NCBI GenBank assembly: GCA_905221325.1
Contig: CAJNCS010000001.1
Span: forward strand, 124,001-188,000
Source of the DNA: a bacterium
Lineage (GTDB): Bacteria; Bacillota; Bacilli; Lactobacillales; Streptococcaceae
Direction of reading: 5' to 3'
Length of the DNA: 64,000 nt
Part shown: positions 19,176-26,290 of the stretch, piece by piece
Numbering within the stretch: the stretch's first letter is position 1
Layout of the letters: every line of letters starts with the position of its first letter
Position numbers and translations under genes: made by a program
Notes under the pieces: model-generated
Seen by the model: only the letters and a program-made list of their open reading frames with translations
Told to the model about the DNA's origin: nothing
The model's database searches: none

Positions 19176-19664
19176 ATGATGAACTTACGGCCAATGGAAG
19201 TAAGAGATAATCCAGCTGTAGCGCAGCTCATTCGAGCTAGTCTTGAAGAATTCGGGCTTGACAAACCTGGAACTGTCTACTTTGATTCTCATCTAGATCA
19301 TTTGGCCGACTACTATCAACAGCAAGAGAGAGCAGCTTACTTTATTCTGGAAGATGAAGGTCAGCTGGTTGGCTGTGGTGGCTTTGCACCTGTGTCTGAT
19401 AAGATTGCTGAATTACAAAAACTGTATGTCACTAAAAATAGCCGTGGCAAAGGTTATTCCAGCAGGTTGATAAAGCGGATATTCCATGAAGCCCGCCTAG
19501 CAGGTTATGAACAACTTTATCTAGAAACCTCTACTGAACTGGCTACGGCCGTAGCCATCTATCAACACTACGGTTTCACATCACTGCAAGAACCACTTTC
19601 TAACGCCGTTGGCCACCCAGCTATGAATATCTGGATGATAAAATCCCTCTCATCAGATGAATAG
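19176..19664 (+). CDS. GNAT-family N-acetyltransferase
   Basis: A 162-residue acetyltransferase with the acetyl-CoA loop KNSRGKGYSSRLI (about 88-100) after the strand ELQKLYV, and the C-terminal YQHYGFTSL motif. The acceptor substrate is unknown. Two adjacent ATGs follow GGAGG; the second (19179) has the better spacing. It starts 28 bp after gdhA without an intervening terminator and may be read through from it. It lies between the intact gdhA and the relic of a gdhA end, so it is part of inserted DNA. Confidence 0.9.
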   Translation: MMNLRPMEVRDNPAVAQLIRASLEEFGLDKPGTVYFDSHLDHLADYYQQQERAAYFILEDEGQLVGCGGFAPVSDKIAELQKLYVTKNSRGKGYSSRLIKRIFHEARLAGYEQLYLETSTELATAVAIYQHYGFTSLQEPLSNAVGHPAMNIWMIKSLSSDE

Positions 19665-19677
19665 ATGGCAGTATACT

Positions 19678-19715
19678 AATGTAGCCAATGCTATGATAGT
19701 AAATGTATTGTTTAA
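19678..19715 (+). repeat. 38-bp relic of a gdhA 3' end
   Basis: AATGTAGCCAATGCTATGAT followed, after 8 altered bases, by TATTGTTTAA reproduces the end of gdhA. The third-base pattern (GCC AAT) equals that of the duplicate at 23201-23236, not of the intact local gdhA (GCA AAC). A gdhA-like terminator follows at 19729. Confidence 0.8.
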
Positions 19716-19728
19716 AATTCATTTGTTC

Positions 19729-19758
19729 AATCCTCAATCGCTCTGATTGGGGATTTTT
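19729..19758. terminator. gdhA-type terminator after the relic
   Basis: ATCCTCAATC and GATTGGGGAT form a stem followed by TTTTTA. Its left arm resembles the terminator after the second gdhA fragment (CCTCAATC), supporting descent from a gdhA end. Confidence 0.75.
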
Positions 19759-19812
19759 ATATTGGTTTTAAAAAAGCTCACTATTTTTAATAGTAAGCTT
19801 AAAAATCAACAT

Positions 19813-20457
19813 TCACTTTACTTCTACTAAGGCAAAAGACAGGCATTCAACTATTTCGTTTACTGCTTCATCTATGTCTAGGTCCTCATTATCATTCAAC
19901 ATCATTGGAAGAATATAAGAAAGACTCAAGGCTAAAATATAGCGAACGATTCTTTCGTTTGACCAACCTCGGATAACACCTTTTTCTTTAAACTGATTCA
20001 GAACTGGACTAATTGGCCTAATGATAGAGTGAATAATAACATTCCCTAACTGGTCAGAAATCGTTCCATCAATAAAAGAACGGTTCAAGAGAATTTTAAC
20101 TTGCATTTGATTCTCCTGAATGAAAACTAGTCTATCTCGAACAATACTTCTCAAAAACACTGAAAAAGACTCTTGGTTTGCTGTAAATTTCTTCTCAGAA
20201 AAATCAGCAATCACATCTGGAATAACCTGTTCTAGAAAAGTAGATAAAATGGCTTCTAAAATACCTTCCTTTGTTTTAAAGTAACTAAAAACCGTTCCTT
20301 CTGACACTCCAGCGCGTTCGGCAATAAGGCTGGACGTTGTATTTTCAAATCCAATTTCTGAGAATAATTTTAAGCTTGATAATAATACTCGACGTTGTTT
20401 TAAGCTCAAGTTGCAAGCTTCTAACGTCTGAGCATACTTTTGTTCTAAACTTTCCAT
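19813..20457 (-). CDS. TetR-family transcriptional regulator
   Basis: A 214-residue repressor with N-terminal helix-turn-helix: LKLFSEIGFENTTSSLIAE then AGVSEGTVFSYFKTKEGIL (about 28-66), and a helical ligand-binding domain. Start at 20457 follows AGAGGTGAT; a GTG nine bases upstream is less likely. It follows the dehydrogenase gene by 16 bp in the same unit and probably represses both through the palindrome at 21507-21524. Confidence 0.92.
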   Translation of the reverse strand: MESLEQKYAQTLEACNLSLKQRRVLLSSLKLFSEIGFENTTSSLIAERAGVSEGTVFSYFKTKEGILEAILSTFLEQVIPDVIADFSEKKFTANQESFSVFLRSIVRDRLVFIQENQMQVKILLNRSFIDGTISDQLGNVIIHSIIRPISPVLNQFKEKGVIRGWSNERIVRYILALSLSYILPMMLNDNEDLDIDEAVNEIVECLSFALVEVK

Positions 20458-20473
20458 CGCTATCACCTCTCTT

Positions 20474-21478
20474 CTACTCTCTTACTTTTACAACTTTTTT
20501 GCCTCGACTGTGTCCCATTTTCAGACTACGATAGGCTTCTTTAACTGACTTTAGAGAAAAGTCATACACTTGATCAATTTTCAGCTGAACCTTCCCGTCT
20601 GAGACCATTTCAGCTAAAGTTCTAAAATCATCGTATGTGGAATGTCTCGGACCAGTAAACTGAGCACCTTTTATCATAACATAGGGTGAAGGTACTAATG
20701 TACCAATAGCTGTCCCTTTCAAGCCTAAACTAAAAGCCAATCTAACATAATCAGATCCATAACAATCCAAAAATTTTGTAATAGGCGTTGTACTAGCTGA
20801 TAGAAGAGCCTTCTGGATGTTCTCTTCGTAAGCTACTGGTATGGCACCTAAGGACTTCAGGTATTCTGAATTTTTCTTACTTGCAATTCCGATAACCGTT
20901 GCCCCCTTAGCAACTGCATACTGTACTGCGATACTTCCAATACCTCCTGCTGCGGCTGAAATAACAACAGTATCTCTTGAATTTAAACCGATTCTTCTAA
21001 AAGCCCCACCCACAGTTAGAGAGGCTACACCCATAGTAGCTGCATGGTTCATATCAATCATCTCTGGCTTCAACACAATTTCTGATTCATTGACACAAAT
21101 TTCTGTTGCCAAAGCTCCCCTCTTGGTTCCCAATCCAGGGTCACTGATCATTGTTCCAAAAACCTTATCCCCTACTGCAAACCTACTTACTCCTTCACCG
21201 ATTTCTGTGATAACTCCAGCAAAATCCCGACCAACACCTCTTGGAAAAAGAAATGATTTTGACTCAAACCAACGACTTGGCTTCCTTAGTTTTGTCATAA
21301 AAGATAGAAATCGGAGTGGCTTTGCACCTTCAAAAGTCTTATAATCAATGGGATTTAAACCAACAGCATGAACTTCTACCCTCACTTGATTCACTTTCAA
21401 AGAATCAGATTTAATGTTGACTAAATCTAACACTTCTTCATCACCGAAACGACTATATTGTATTGCTTGAACAACCAT
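20474..21478 (-). CDS. Zinc-independent MDR-family oxidoreductase (quinone reductase-like)
   Basis: A 334-residue medium-chain dehydrogenase/reductase. The N-terminal GroES-like part has VHAVGLNPIDYKTFEGAKP and PRGVGRDFAGVITEIGEGV; the cofactor part has SAAAGGIGSIAVQYAVAKG (about 160-178), typical of NADPH:quinone reductases that lack zinc. The true start is 21478 with AAAGGAG upstream. Paired with a TetR gene, this is a stress-inducible detoxification unit for an electrophile or quinone; the substrate is not identifiable. Confidence 0.9.
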   Translation of the reverse strand: MVVQAIQYSRFGDEEVLDLVNIKSDSLKVNQVRVEVHAVGLNPIDYKTFEGAKPLRFLSFMTKLRKPSRWFESKSFLFPRGVGRDFAGVITEIGEGVSRFAVGDKVFGTMISDPGLGTKRGALATEICVNESEIVLKPEMIDMNHAATMGVASLTVGGAFRRIGLNSRDTVVISAAAGGIGSIAVQYAVAKGATVIGIASKKNSEYLKSLGAIPVAYEENIQKALLSASTTPITKFLDCYGSDYVRLAFSLGLKGTAIGTLVPSPYVMIKGAQFTGPRHSTYDDFRTLAEMVSDGKVQLKIDQVYDFSLKSVKEAYRSLKMGHSRGKKVVKVRE

Positions 21479-21506
21479 TGTATGAACTCCTTTACACATC
21501 TATAAA

Positions 21507-21524
21507 ATTGAGTGAGCGCTCAAT
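21507..21524. promoter_or_regulatory. TetR-type operator upstream of the oxidoreductase-tetR unit
   Basis: ATTGAGTGAGCGCTCAAT contains the perfect core palindrome TGAGCGCTCA and lies about 30 bp before the start codon. TGAGTGAGCGCTCA-type dyads are classic TetR-family sites, so autorepression by the product of 19813-20457 is likely. Confidence 0.8.
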
Positions 21525-21662
21525 CATTTTTCTTGATTATACACTTATTCTTCATAGATTTCAACTATACTGTTTCTACAATTTCTAACTAAGTTAGCTG
21601 TTCATGATAAAAATAGATCTATTTTCCCTTATGAAAGATTATCAAACTATAACTCAAAGAAA

Positions 21663-21688
21663 TCCGACTGCTTTTATAAGCAGTCGGA
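21663..21688. terminator. Terminator after the EXLDI gene
   Basis: Perfect 11-bp arms TCCGACTGCTT and AAGCAGTCGGA around a TTAT loop. Positioned just 3' of the EXLDI stop codon on the minus strand, with T-rich flanks on both sides. Confidence 0.85.
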
Positions 21689-21691
21689 CTT

Positions 21692-22060
21692 TTATATATC
21701 TAATTTTTCAAAAAATTTTCCTGCTACCAGCTTTTCTTTTAGCTTCTCTAACAGCTCATTCTCCAGGAAAGGACTTAGTTCGTCAAAATCTTGGCAAACC
21801 TTAAAAACCGTCTCTCTATCCATCTGACCATAAGCTAATTCGTAATAGTCCTTATTATGATGCCAGTTCTGGTCATAGTTGACGTCTGTACGTTGATAGT
21901 AAACAATTTTTTGCTTCGGAGTCAGGTAAAGCTTCTGCGTCAGAATGCTTTTCTGATCTTTGGACAGCTTGCTACGACTGAAAATCTTAACACCTTGAAA
22001 AATCTTGTGCTCATGAATACCTTGATTTGTGACTTTCAATTCAACTCTTTTATAGTGCAT
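21692..22060 (-). CDS. EXLDI-family protein
   Basis: A 122-residue protein ending in FEKLDI, the short C-terminal signature after which the EXLDI family is named, with YKRVELKVTNQGIHEHKIFQ at the front and an aromatic middle (YYQRTDVNYDQNWHHNKDYY). The function is not known. It is transcribed downstream of the DUF2268 gene. Recognition is from memory of the family name and should be treated as probable. Confidence 0.75.
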   Translation of the reverse strand: MHYKRVELKVTNQGIHEHKIFQGVKIFSRSKLSKDQKSILTQKLYLTPKQKIVYYQRTDVNYDQNWHHNKDYYELAYGQMDRETVFKVCQDFDELSPFLENELLEKLKEKLVAGKFFEKLDI

Positions 22061-22122
22061 ATAGTTACCTCCAGAAATTACCTACATTATATCAGATTCT
22101 GGCAGATTATCAAGCAAAAGTG

Positions 22123-22935
22123 TCATTTCCAAAAGTCTTTCGTCGCCTCTAAAATCTCTTCCGTTGATGTCACAATAGCCTCAATAATGCTCTCGCCAGT
22201 CTTTTTCAGATAAGCTTGTATCAGATGATAACCATAAGCATAGCCCGCAGCATAAGGCATTCCAACTGGTATCTGACCCTGTATCTTAGCTATTTCATCA
22301 CCGTAGAGATATGGTGCCATTTCCGCCATCCCTGTTAGCTGAAGCTGACTTGAGATGATGGGCTTAATCTCTTCTAACTGCTCTGGACTGGTTGAAGTGA
22401 CCCAGGGTCCGATGAGCTCTTTACCATAAAGCTCGGCAGCAAAAGACTCTGCCAATCCTTCACTGACTACCCAGTCTGCTAGTGTCGTCTGTTGGTTCCA
22501 TTTGACAAATTGAAAGCGGACATTATGGTTGCACTCGTGAGCCAACGCAGCCTGCACACGTGGTAAAGTATAGTCATTTGGTAGCAGACTAAGCATGAGG
22601 TAGCCTGGAATTCCGCCATCTCCGCTATAACCCTTATTGAGCTGTAGCATAGGTTTTTCTGGATTGCCCAATAAAATAGTAAAATGGTAATCCTCAACAT
22701 CTAAGTCATAGCCAGCCTGCTCAAAAAGCTCAATACTCCTTTTGATGGTATCCTGGCAGTCCTGCCAGAGTTGATCAGAACTCAGAGAGTCGATAGCTGA
22801 TCTATCCTTTTCTGAGAGAGTTGAGGGTAACTGATTCATAAAACCAAGTAGGAAAAGAGCATCAAATCCTCCAGGATACTTTGCTTTCAGAGGAATGTGT
22901 TGAGTTTGGTATTTCGTATCAGAAGGTGCTAACAT
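22123..22935 (-). CDS. DUF2268 putative zinc protease, 5' end clipped by the gdhA duplicate
   Basis: A 270-codon frame whose body fits the DUF2268 metalloprotease-like family: LAHECNHNVRFQF supplies the HExxH-like HECNH (about 128), with a downstream GLAESFAAELYGKE supplying a further acidic ligand. The first seven codons (MLAPSDT) are read from the antisense strand of the gdhA fragment that starts at 22915, so the native N terminus and promoter have been replaced. No good ribosome site precedes the ATG. I infer a truncated, possibly silent gene; roughly 20-40 residues may be missing compared with relatives. Confidence 0.7.
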   Translation of the reverse strand: MLAPSDTKYQTQHIPLKAKYPGGFDALFLLGFMNQLPSTLSEKDRSAIDSLSSDQLWQDCQDTIKRSIELFEQAGYDLDVEDYHFTILLGNPEKPMLQLNKGYSGDGGIPGYLMLSLLPNDYTLPRVQAALAHECNHNVRFQFVKWNQQTTLADWVVSEGLAESFAAELYGKELIGPWVTSTSPEQLEEIKPIISSQLQLTGMAEMAPYLYGDEIAKIQGQIPVGMPYAAGYAYGYHLIQAYLKKTGESIIEAIVTSTEEILEATKDFWK

Positions 22936-23236
22936 GCCTAGTGACCTTGATGCGATTAAAGTCTACAAAGAAAACGGAATCCTTTACGGACCTGCCAAAG
23001 CTGCCAACGCTGGTGGTGTTGCTGTATCAGCGCTTGAAATGAGCCAAAACAGCCTTCGCCTTTCATGGACCCGTGAAGAAGTTGATGGACGCCTCAAAGA
23101 CATCATGACAAACATCTTTAACACAGCTAAAACAACTGCTGAAACATACGGTCTTGGTACTGACTACCTTGCAGGAGCAAACATTGCTGCCTTTGAAAAT
23201 GTAGCCAATGCTATGATTGCACAAGGTATTGTTTAA
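22915..23236 (+). pseudogene. Duplicated 3' fragment of gdhA (322 bp)
   Basis: Corresponds to bases 18826-19147 of gdhA at constant offset 4089. Ten differences, all synonymous third positions and concentrated towards the 3' end; the encoded 106 residues are identical. It lacks promoter and ribosome site, so it is not a gene in itself. It ends with its own terminator. The exact left junction (TTCGTATC versus TGCGTATC) is at 22914/22915. Confidence 0.95.
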
Positions 23237-23246
23237 GAAATATGCT

Positions 23247-23277
23247 AAAAACCTCAATCAAAACGATCGAGGTTTTT
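23247..23277. terminator. Terminator after the gdhA fragment
   Basis: AAACCTC and GAGGTTT arms with a partly paired interior and a TTTTTTT tail; also overlaps the 3' end of the convergent gene at 23258. Confidence 0.8.
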
Positions 23278-23824
23278 TTGAAGCTTCATCTTCTATCAAA
23301 ACTTCTTCTTCCATAACATTTTTTATTTTTTTGCCCAAAGATAATAACGTTTCTACATCAGAGGGTTTGCTTGTCCCGAGAGGATTCCAAGTAGGAGATG
23401 ATAAATTTTCATATTCCTTAGACCGAACTCGAAATTTAATATTATCCCCCTTGGTGTCTATGTCTACATTTAAGGCTCTCGCCCCCAGTTTAGGCTCCTT
23501 ATTTTTTATCCTACAGAAAATAACTTCTCCTGATACAATCTCCTTTCCATCACACCAAATCCTAATATTTCTTCCAGATAATTCTACGACAAAATTCTTC
23601 ACTAGACTACCTTGTATTTTTTTAATTAAAAGAAAACTAATACCAAAAAACACTAATACTATCGTATAAAGAAAAAGAGGTTGTGATTTAAAAAAATCAT
23701 TCAGTTTTAAATAGAATATAGCCAACTGTATTCCCAATACAGGAAGCATGAGGAACATGGGAAAAAGGATACCAATTATTATATCTGATTTTGCTGTTGT
23801 CGCTGTAAATTCATATCTTTCCAT
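23258..23824 (-). CDS. Hypothetical membrane protein
   Basis: A 188-residue protein with two hydrophobic segments (about 17-39 and 50-69) and a C-terminal soluble domain of alternating strands (VVELSGRNIRIWCDGKEIV) that recalls PH-like membrane proteins. It is followed by an acidic/basic tail. I do not recognise a family. Start at 23824 follows AAAGGTGAT. It is convergent with the gdhA fragment and is the last chromosomal gene before the ICE. Confidence 0.7.
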   Translation of the reverse strand: MERYEFTATTAKSDIIIGILFPMFLMLPVLGIQLAIFYLKLNDFFKSQPLFLYTIVLVFFGISFLLIKKIQGSLVKNFVVELSGRNIRIWCDGKEIVSGEVIFCRIKNKEPKLGARALNVDIDTKGDNIKFRVRSKEYENLSSPTWNPLGTSKPSDVETLLSLGKKIKNVMEEEVLIEDEASKKPRSF

Positions 23825-24196
23825 CAATATCACCTTTATAACATTTCCTTTTTATAGGACATTAATCCCATACTAAGACGGATGCATCAGGGAGTTCAAT
23901 CTCCCTTTCCCCTAGCCAAGATAAATTTTGAACTATTCTAAGGATATTGTACCACTATTTCTGCAAAAAATACCTTAGCAAACATAATCTCCTTCCACAG
24001 ATACATCATCGCTTTATCGAGCGCTGGAGTTTGATTGACATGGTTTTCTAATCAAACTCCAGAACTTTATGATGAAAATCTTATGGAACAACTGGAGACA
24101 CTTTATAAATTTTCTCTTTTCAATTATAAAGAAAAACCGCTACTCCTAAGAATAGCGGTTTAATCATGTTTTTAAGCTACTAATGTAGTTGCTCTA
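23825..24196. other. Noncoding chromosomal DNA between the last gene and the ICE end
   Basis: Contains no supported ORF. Its notable parts are a 13-bp perfect inverted repeat (24024-24036 with 24050-24062, CTGGAGTTTGATT) around a 13-base loop, and the terminator at 24134. The bases after the inverted repeat read like a short decayed coding fragment (LMEQLETLYKFS), too little to name. Confidence 0.5.
24134..24161 (-). terminator. Terminator, probably that of rplL
   Basis: AAACCGCTA and TAGCGGTTT form the stem; on the minus strand it is followed by TTTCTTT. It lies 36 bp beyond the att core that equals the rplL 3' end in the same orientation, so before ICE insertion it would have been the rplJL operon terminator. 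Confidence 0.8.
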
Positions 24197-24211
24197 TTAT
24201 TTAAGAGTAAC
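24197..24211. other. ICE attachment site core (rplL 3' end type)
   Basis: TTATTTAAGAGTAAC, the 15-bp direct repeat known for ICEs that integrate at the rplL 3' end. Its reverse complement reads GTT ACT CTT AAA TAA, coding VTLK-stop, the end of streptococcal L7/L12. It sits 52 bp beyond the integrase stop codon, as expected for the integrase-side end. The second copy, next to the rplL body, should lie right of the window. Confidence 0.85.
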
Positions 24212-24262
24212 AATTTGCAAATCCTATTTTCCCCCAGTATTAGTGGGTTAATTCCTCAATAT

Positions 24263-25450
24263 TTAACTTTGGCAGGAATTTGGTAGGTAAATTGATAATC
24301 CAAGATTATCTAAACTGTTTGTAATCTCTTCTGAAATTGTTGAATCACCTGAATAATACCAGTGACTATATGTATTCAACGTGGTTGACTTATCAGCGTG
24401 TCCTAATCGATATGAAACATATAAAGTATCCTTATGTAACACATTTATAAGATAAGATGCATGACTATGTCTTAATCCTTTACCTGTAATTTCTGGTACA
24501 CCAGTAATCTTAGCATGCCTTTTTATTATCCTAGAAATTGTAGACTTACACAAGGGGGCACCAAAACGTGATACTACATAATCTTTATCATCATTCTTGA
24601 TTTGAACTTCTCGCCATTTTTTAAGTATTGTAATCGTAAAATCATCTAAATCAATTTTACGATTCCCTGCTATTGTCTTTGTTTGTTGTTTAGCATACCA
24701 TACACCGTTTTTATCTTTTTCAATTGTCGAATGAACATGAATCCATTTACGTTCAAAATCAATATCTTCCCATTTAAGAGCAATACCCTCACTAACTCTT
24801 AAACCAGTCATAAAATATAACCAGATCGTCATGTAGTTATGGAGTCCCTCATACTCACTAATATCAAAAGAGTTTATTACTTTCTTAAATTCATCAAAAG
24901 TCCAAAATTTTGTATCAGGGTGCTTTCCTCTAGGATTATCTAATCCTTTAAAAGGAACTCTATCAATATAACCCAATCTTTCTGCATAACCCAGACATGC
25001 TTTAAATCTAGACCACATATTTTTAGCATAGTTACTAGAATACTTGTCTATAATAGCTAAGCGAAATCTTTCACAGTCAATAGTACTAATATCTGATAAT
25101 TTTTTACTACCAAATTGCTTAATAAATAACTGATGATGTGGTAAAGCGGTCTGATAAGTTACAAATTGAACTTTTTGTTGATAATATTTTAAATAAATCT
25201 CTTCCATAAACTCTCTAAAAGTTAGAAAACTATTATTAATAGTAGAGTTCACAAATTCATGTTTTAAACGAAGTATCTCTTCATATGCTTCCTTAAAAGA
25301 ATTGAACGGTAGTCCCTGTTGATTTTTCCTTCCTTTCTTTTGAATTCTTTTCCCAGTTATTGGATCAACTCCTAATTCAATTTGAAAATAAATTTTTCCT
25401 TTTGAATCTTTGTATACACCTTTATATTTCTTTGTCTTTGATATAACCAT
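24263..25450 (-). CDS. Tyrosine recombinase (ICE integrase)
   Basis: Site-specific integrase of about 395 residues. An N-terminal AP2-like arm-binding part (KKYKGVYKDSKGKIYFQIEL) and a SAM-like core-binding domain are followed by the catalytic domain with Arg in MTGLRVSEGIALKW, the GLRHSHASYLI box (His-x-x-His variant of HxxR), LGHADKSTT and the nucleophile Tyr in NTYSHWYY. Start at 25450 (AAGGTGAG upstream); a GTG at 25459 is the alternative. It overlaps the DUF3173 gene by 29 bp. Together with the adjacent att core it targets rplL. Confidence 0.95.
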   Translation of the reverse strand: MVISKTKKYKGVYKDSKGKIYFQIELGVDPITGKRIQKKGRKNQQGLPFNSFKEAYEEILRLKHEFVNSTINNSFLTFREFMEEIYLKYYQQKVQFVTYQTALPHHQLFIKQFGSKKLSDISTIDCERFRLAIIDKYSSNYAKNMWSRFKACLGYAERLGYIDRVPFKGLDNPRGKHPDTKFWTFDEFKKVINSFDISEYEGLHNYMTIWLYFMTGLRVSEGIALKWEDIDFERKWIHVHSTIEKDKNGVWYAKQQTKTIAGNRKIDLDDFTITILKKWREVQIKNDDKDYVVSRFGAPLCKSTISRIIKRHAKITGVPEITGKGLRHSHASYLINVLHKDTLYVSYRLGHADKSTTLNTYSHWYYSGDSTISEEITNSLDNLGLSIYLPNSCQS

Positions 25451-25691
25451 TTTTCTCACCTTCTATATCTGAAAAAGAAATACCAATTAAATTTTCTACA
25501 ATATTTTTAGGAGCAATGCCTAACCTTTTATTATTGAAAGGTGAACATCCTAATTGTACCGCATTCTTATCATTTTTTCTAGCTTCTTCAAACTTTTTTA
25601 CAGCAATCTTTTTTGCTTGTCTAATAATATTTCTCGATGTGTGCTCTGGAAAACCAATCGCAACTAAATCTTTATAGTTTACTGTTTCCAT
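25422..25691 (-). CDS. DUF3173 protein (excisionase-like partner of the integrase)
   Basis: An 89-residue protein starting METVNYKDLVAIGFPEHTSR, with a predicted helix-turn-helix and the conserved segment RQAKKIAVKKFEEARK. DUF3173 proteins sit immediately upstream of integrases in Tn5252-type ICEs and are taken to act as excisionases or recombination directionality factors. The 29-bp overlap with the integrase indicates coupled expression. The role is inferred from context. Confidence 0.85.
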   Translation of the reverse strand: METVNYKDLVAIGFPEHTSRNIIRQAKKIAVKKFEEARKNDKNAVQLGCSPFNNKRLGIAPKNIVENLIGISFSDIEGEKNGYIKDKEI

Positions 25692-25962
25692 GATTTTATT
25701 ACTTCCTTTCTTAGATATTTTACCTCCATGGCATGACTGATGAAGTCATCATAAGAATTTCACTTGCTGCTCTTTTACGGTGGCAGCCTGAACGGTCAGA
25801 AGTATCATTGTATATCATTTGTATCATGGCATATAAAGTATCGCTCTATTTTATTGATGGTTGTAAAATCGCTCTTATCATGGCGAGCCATTCAAATCTG
25901 CTCCACAAATGAGGAAAGTACCATTTTGGACTATTCAATTGTCAATGTGCTTTCTTAACCTA

Positions 25963-26187
25963 CTACTTTTTGAAGTAATGGTCTTCTTTGTTATCCACTC
26001 GACCTACAAGGTAGTCTAAGCTTACCTTATAAAAATCTGCAAGTTTAATAAGGTCATCTATAGAGATTAACCTGGTACCTGACTCCATTTTAGAATACGC
26101 TGACCTTGTACAATTCAAGACTGTTTTAGCAATATATTCTTGTGTTAAATCAGTATCCTCACGTAAACCTCTAATCCTTTTCAACAT
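25963..26187 (-). CDS. XRE-family regulator of the ICE
   Basis: A 74-residue Cro/CI-like protein. LTQEYIAKTVLNCTRSAYSK and MESGTRLISIDDLIKLADFY form the HTH. It ends with the usual LDYLVGR segment. Position between relaxase and integrase suggests control of excision or transfer. The 270 bp downstream (25692-25962) hold no supported gene. Confidence 0.88.
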   Translation of the reverse strand: MLKRIRGLREDTDLTQEYIAKTVLNCTRSAYSKMESGTRLISIDDLIKLADFYKVSLDYLVGRVDNKEDHYFKK

Positions 26188-26290
26188 CCAATGTCTCCTG
26201 AAACAAGTATAGTATAGTTATTTTCTTATTTTGTGAAATGTGACAAATTGGCACATTAAAGTCTTCTATATATACTTTTTAGGAAACTAT

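Noticed and set aside
22934..23236. 100-codon open frame identical to the GdhA C terminus
   Set aside because: It is the tail of the duplicated gdhA fragment; the internal Met codon has no ribosome site. Listed as pseudogene fragment.
25764..25958. 64-codon plus-strand frame between the DUF3173 and XRE genes
   Set aside because: No ribosome site, unusual composition and no recognisable motif in a region otherwise read leftward.
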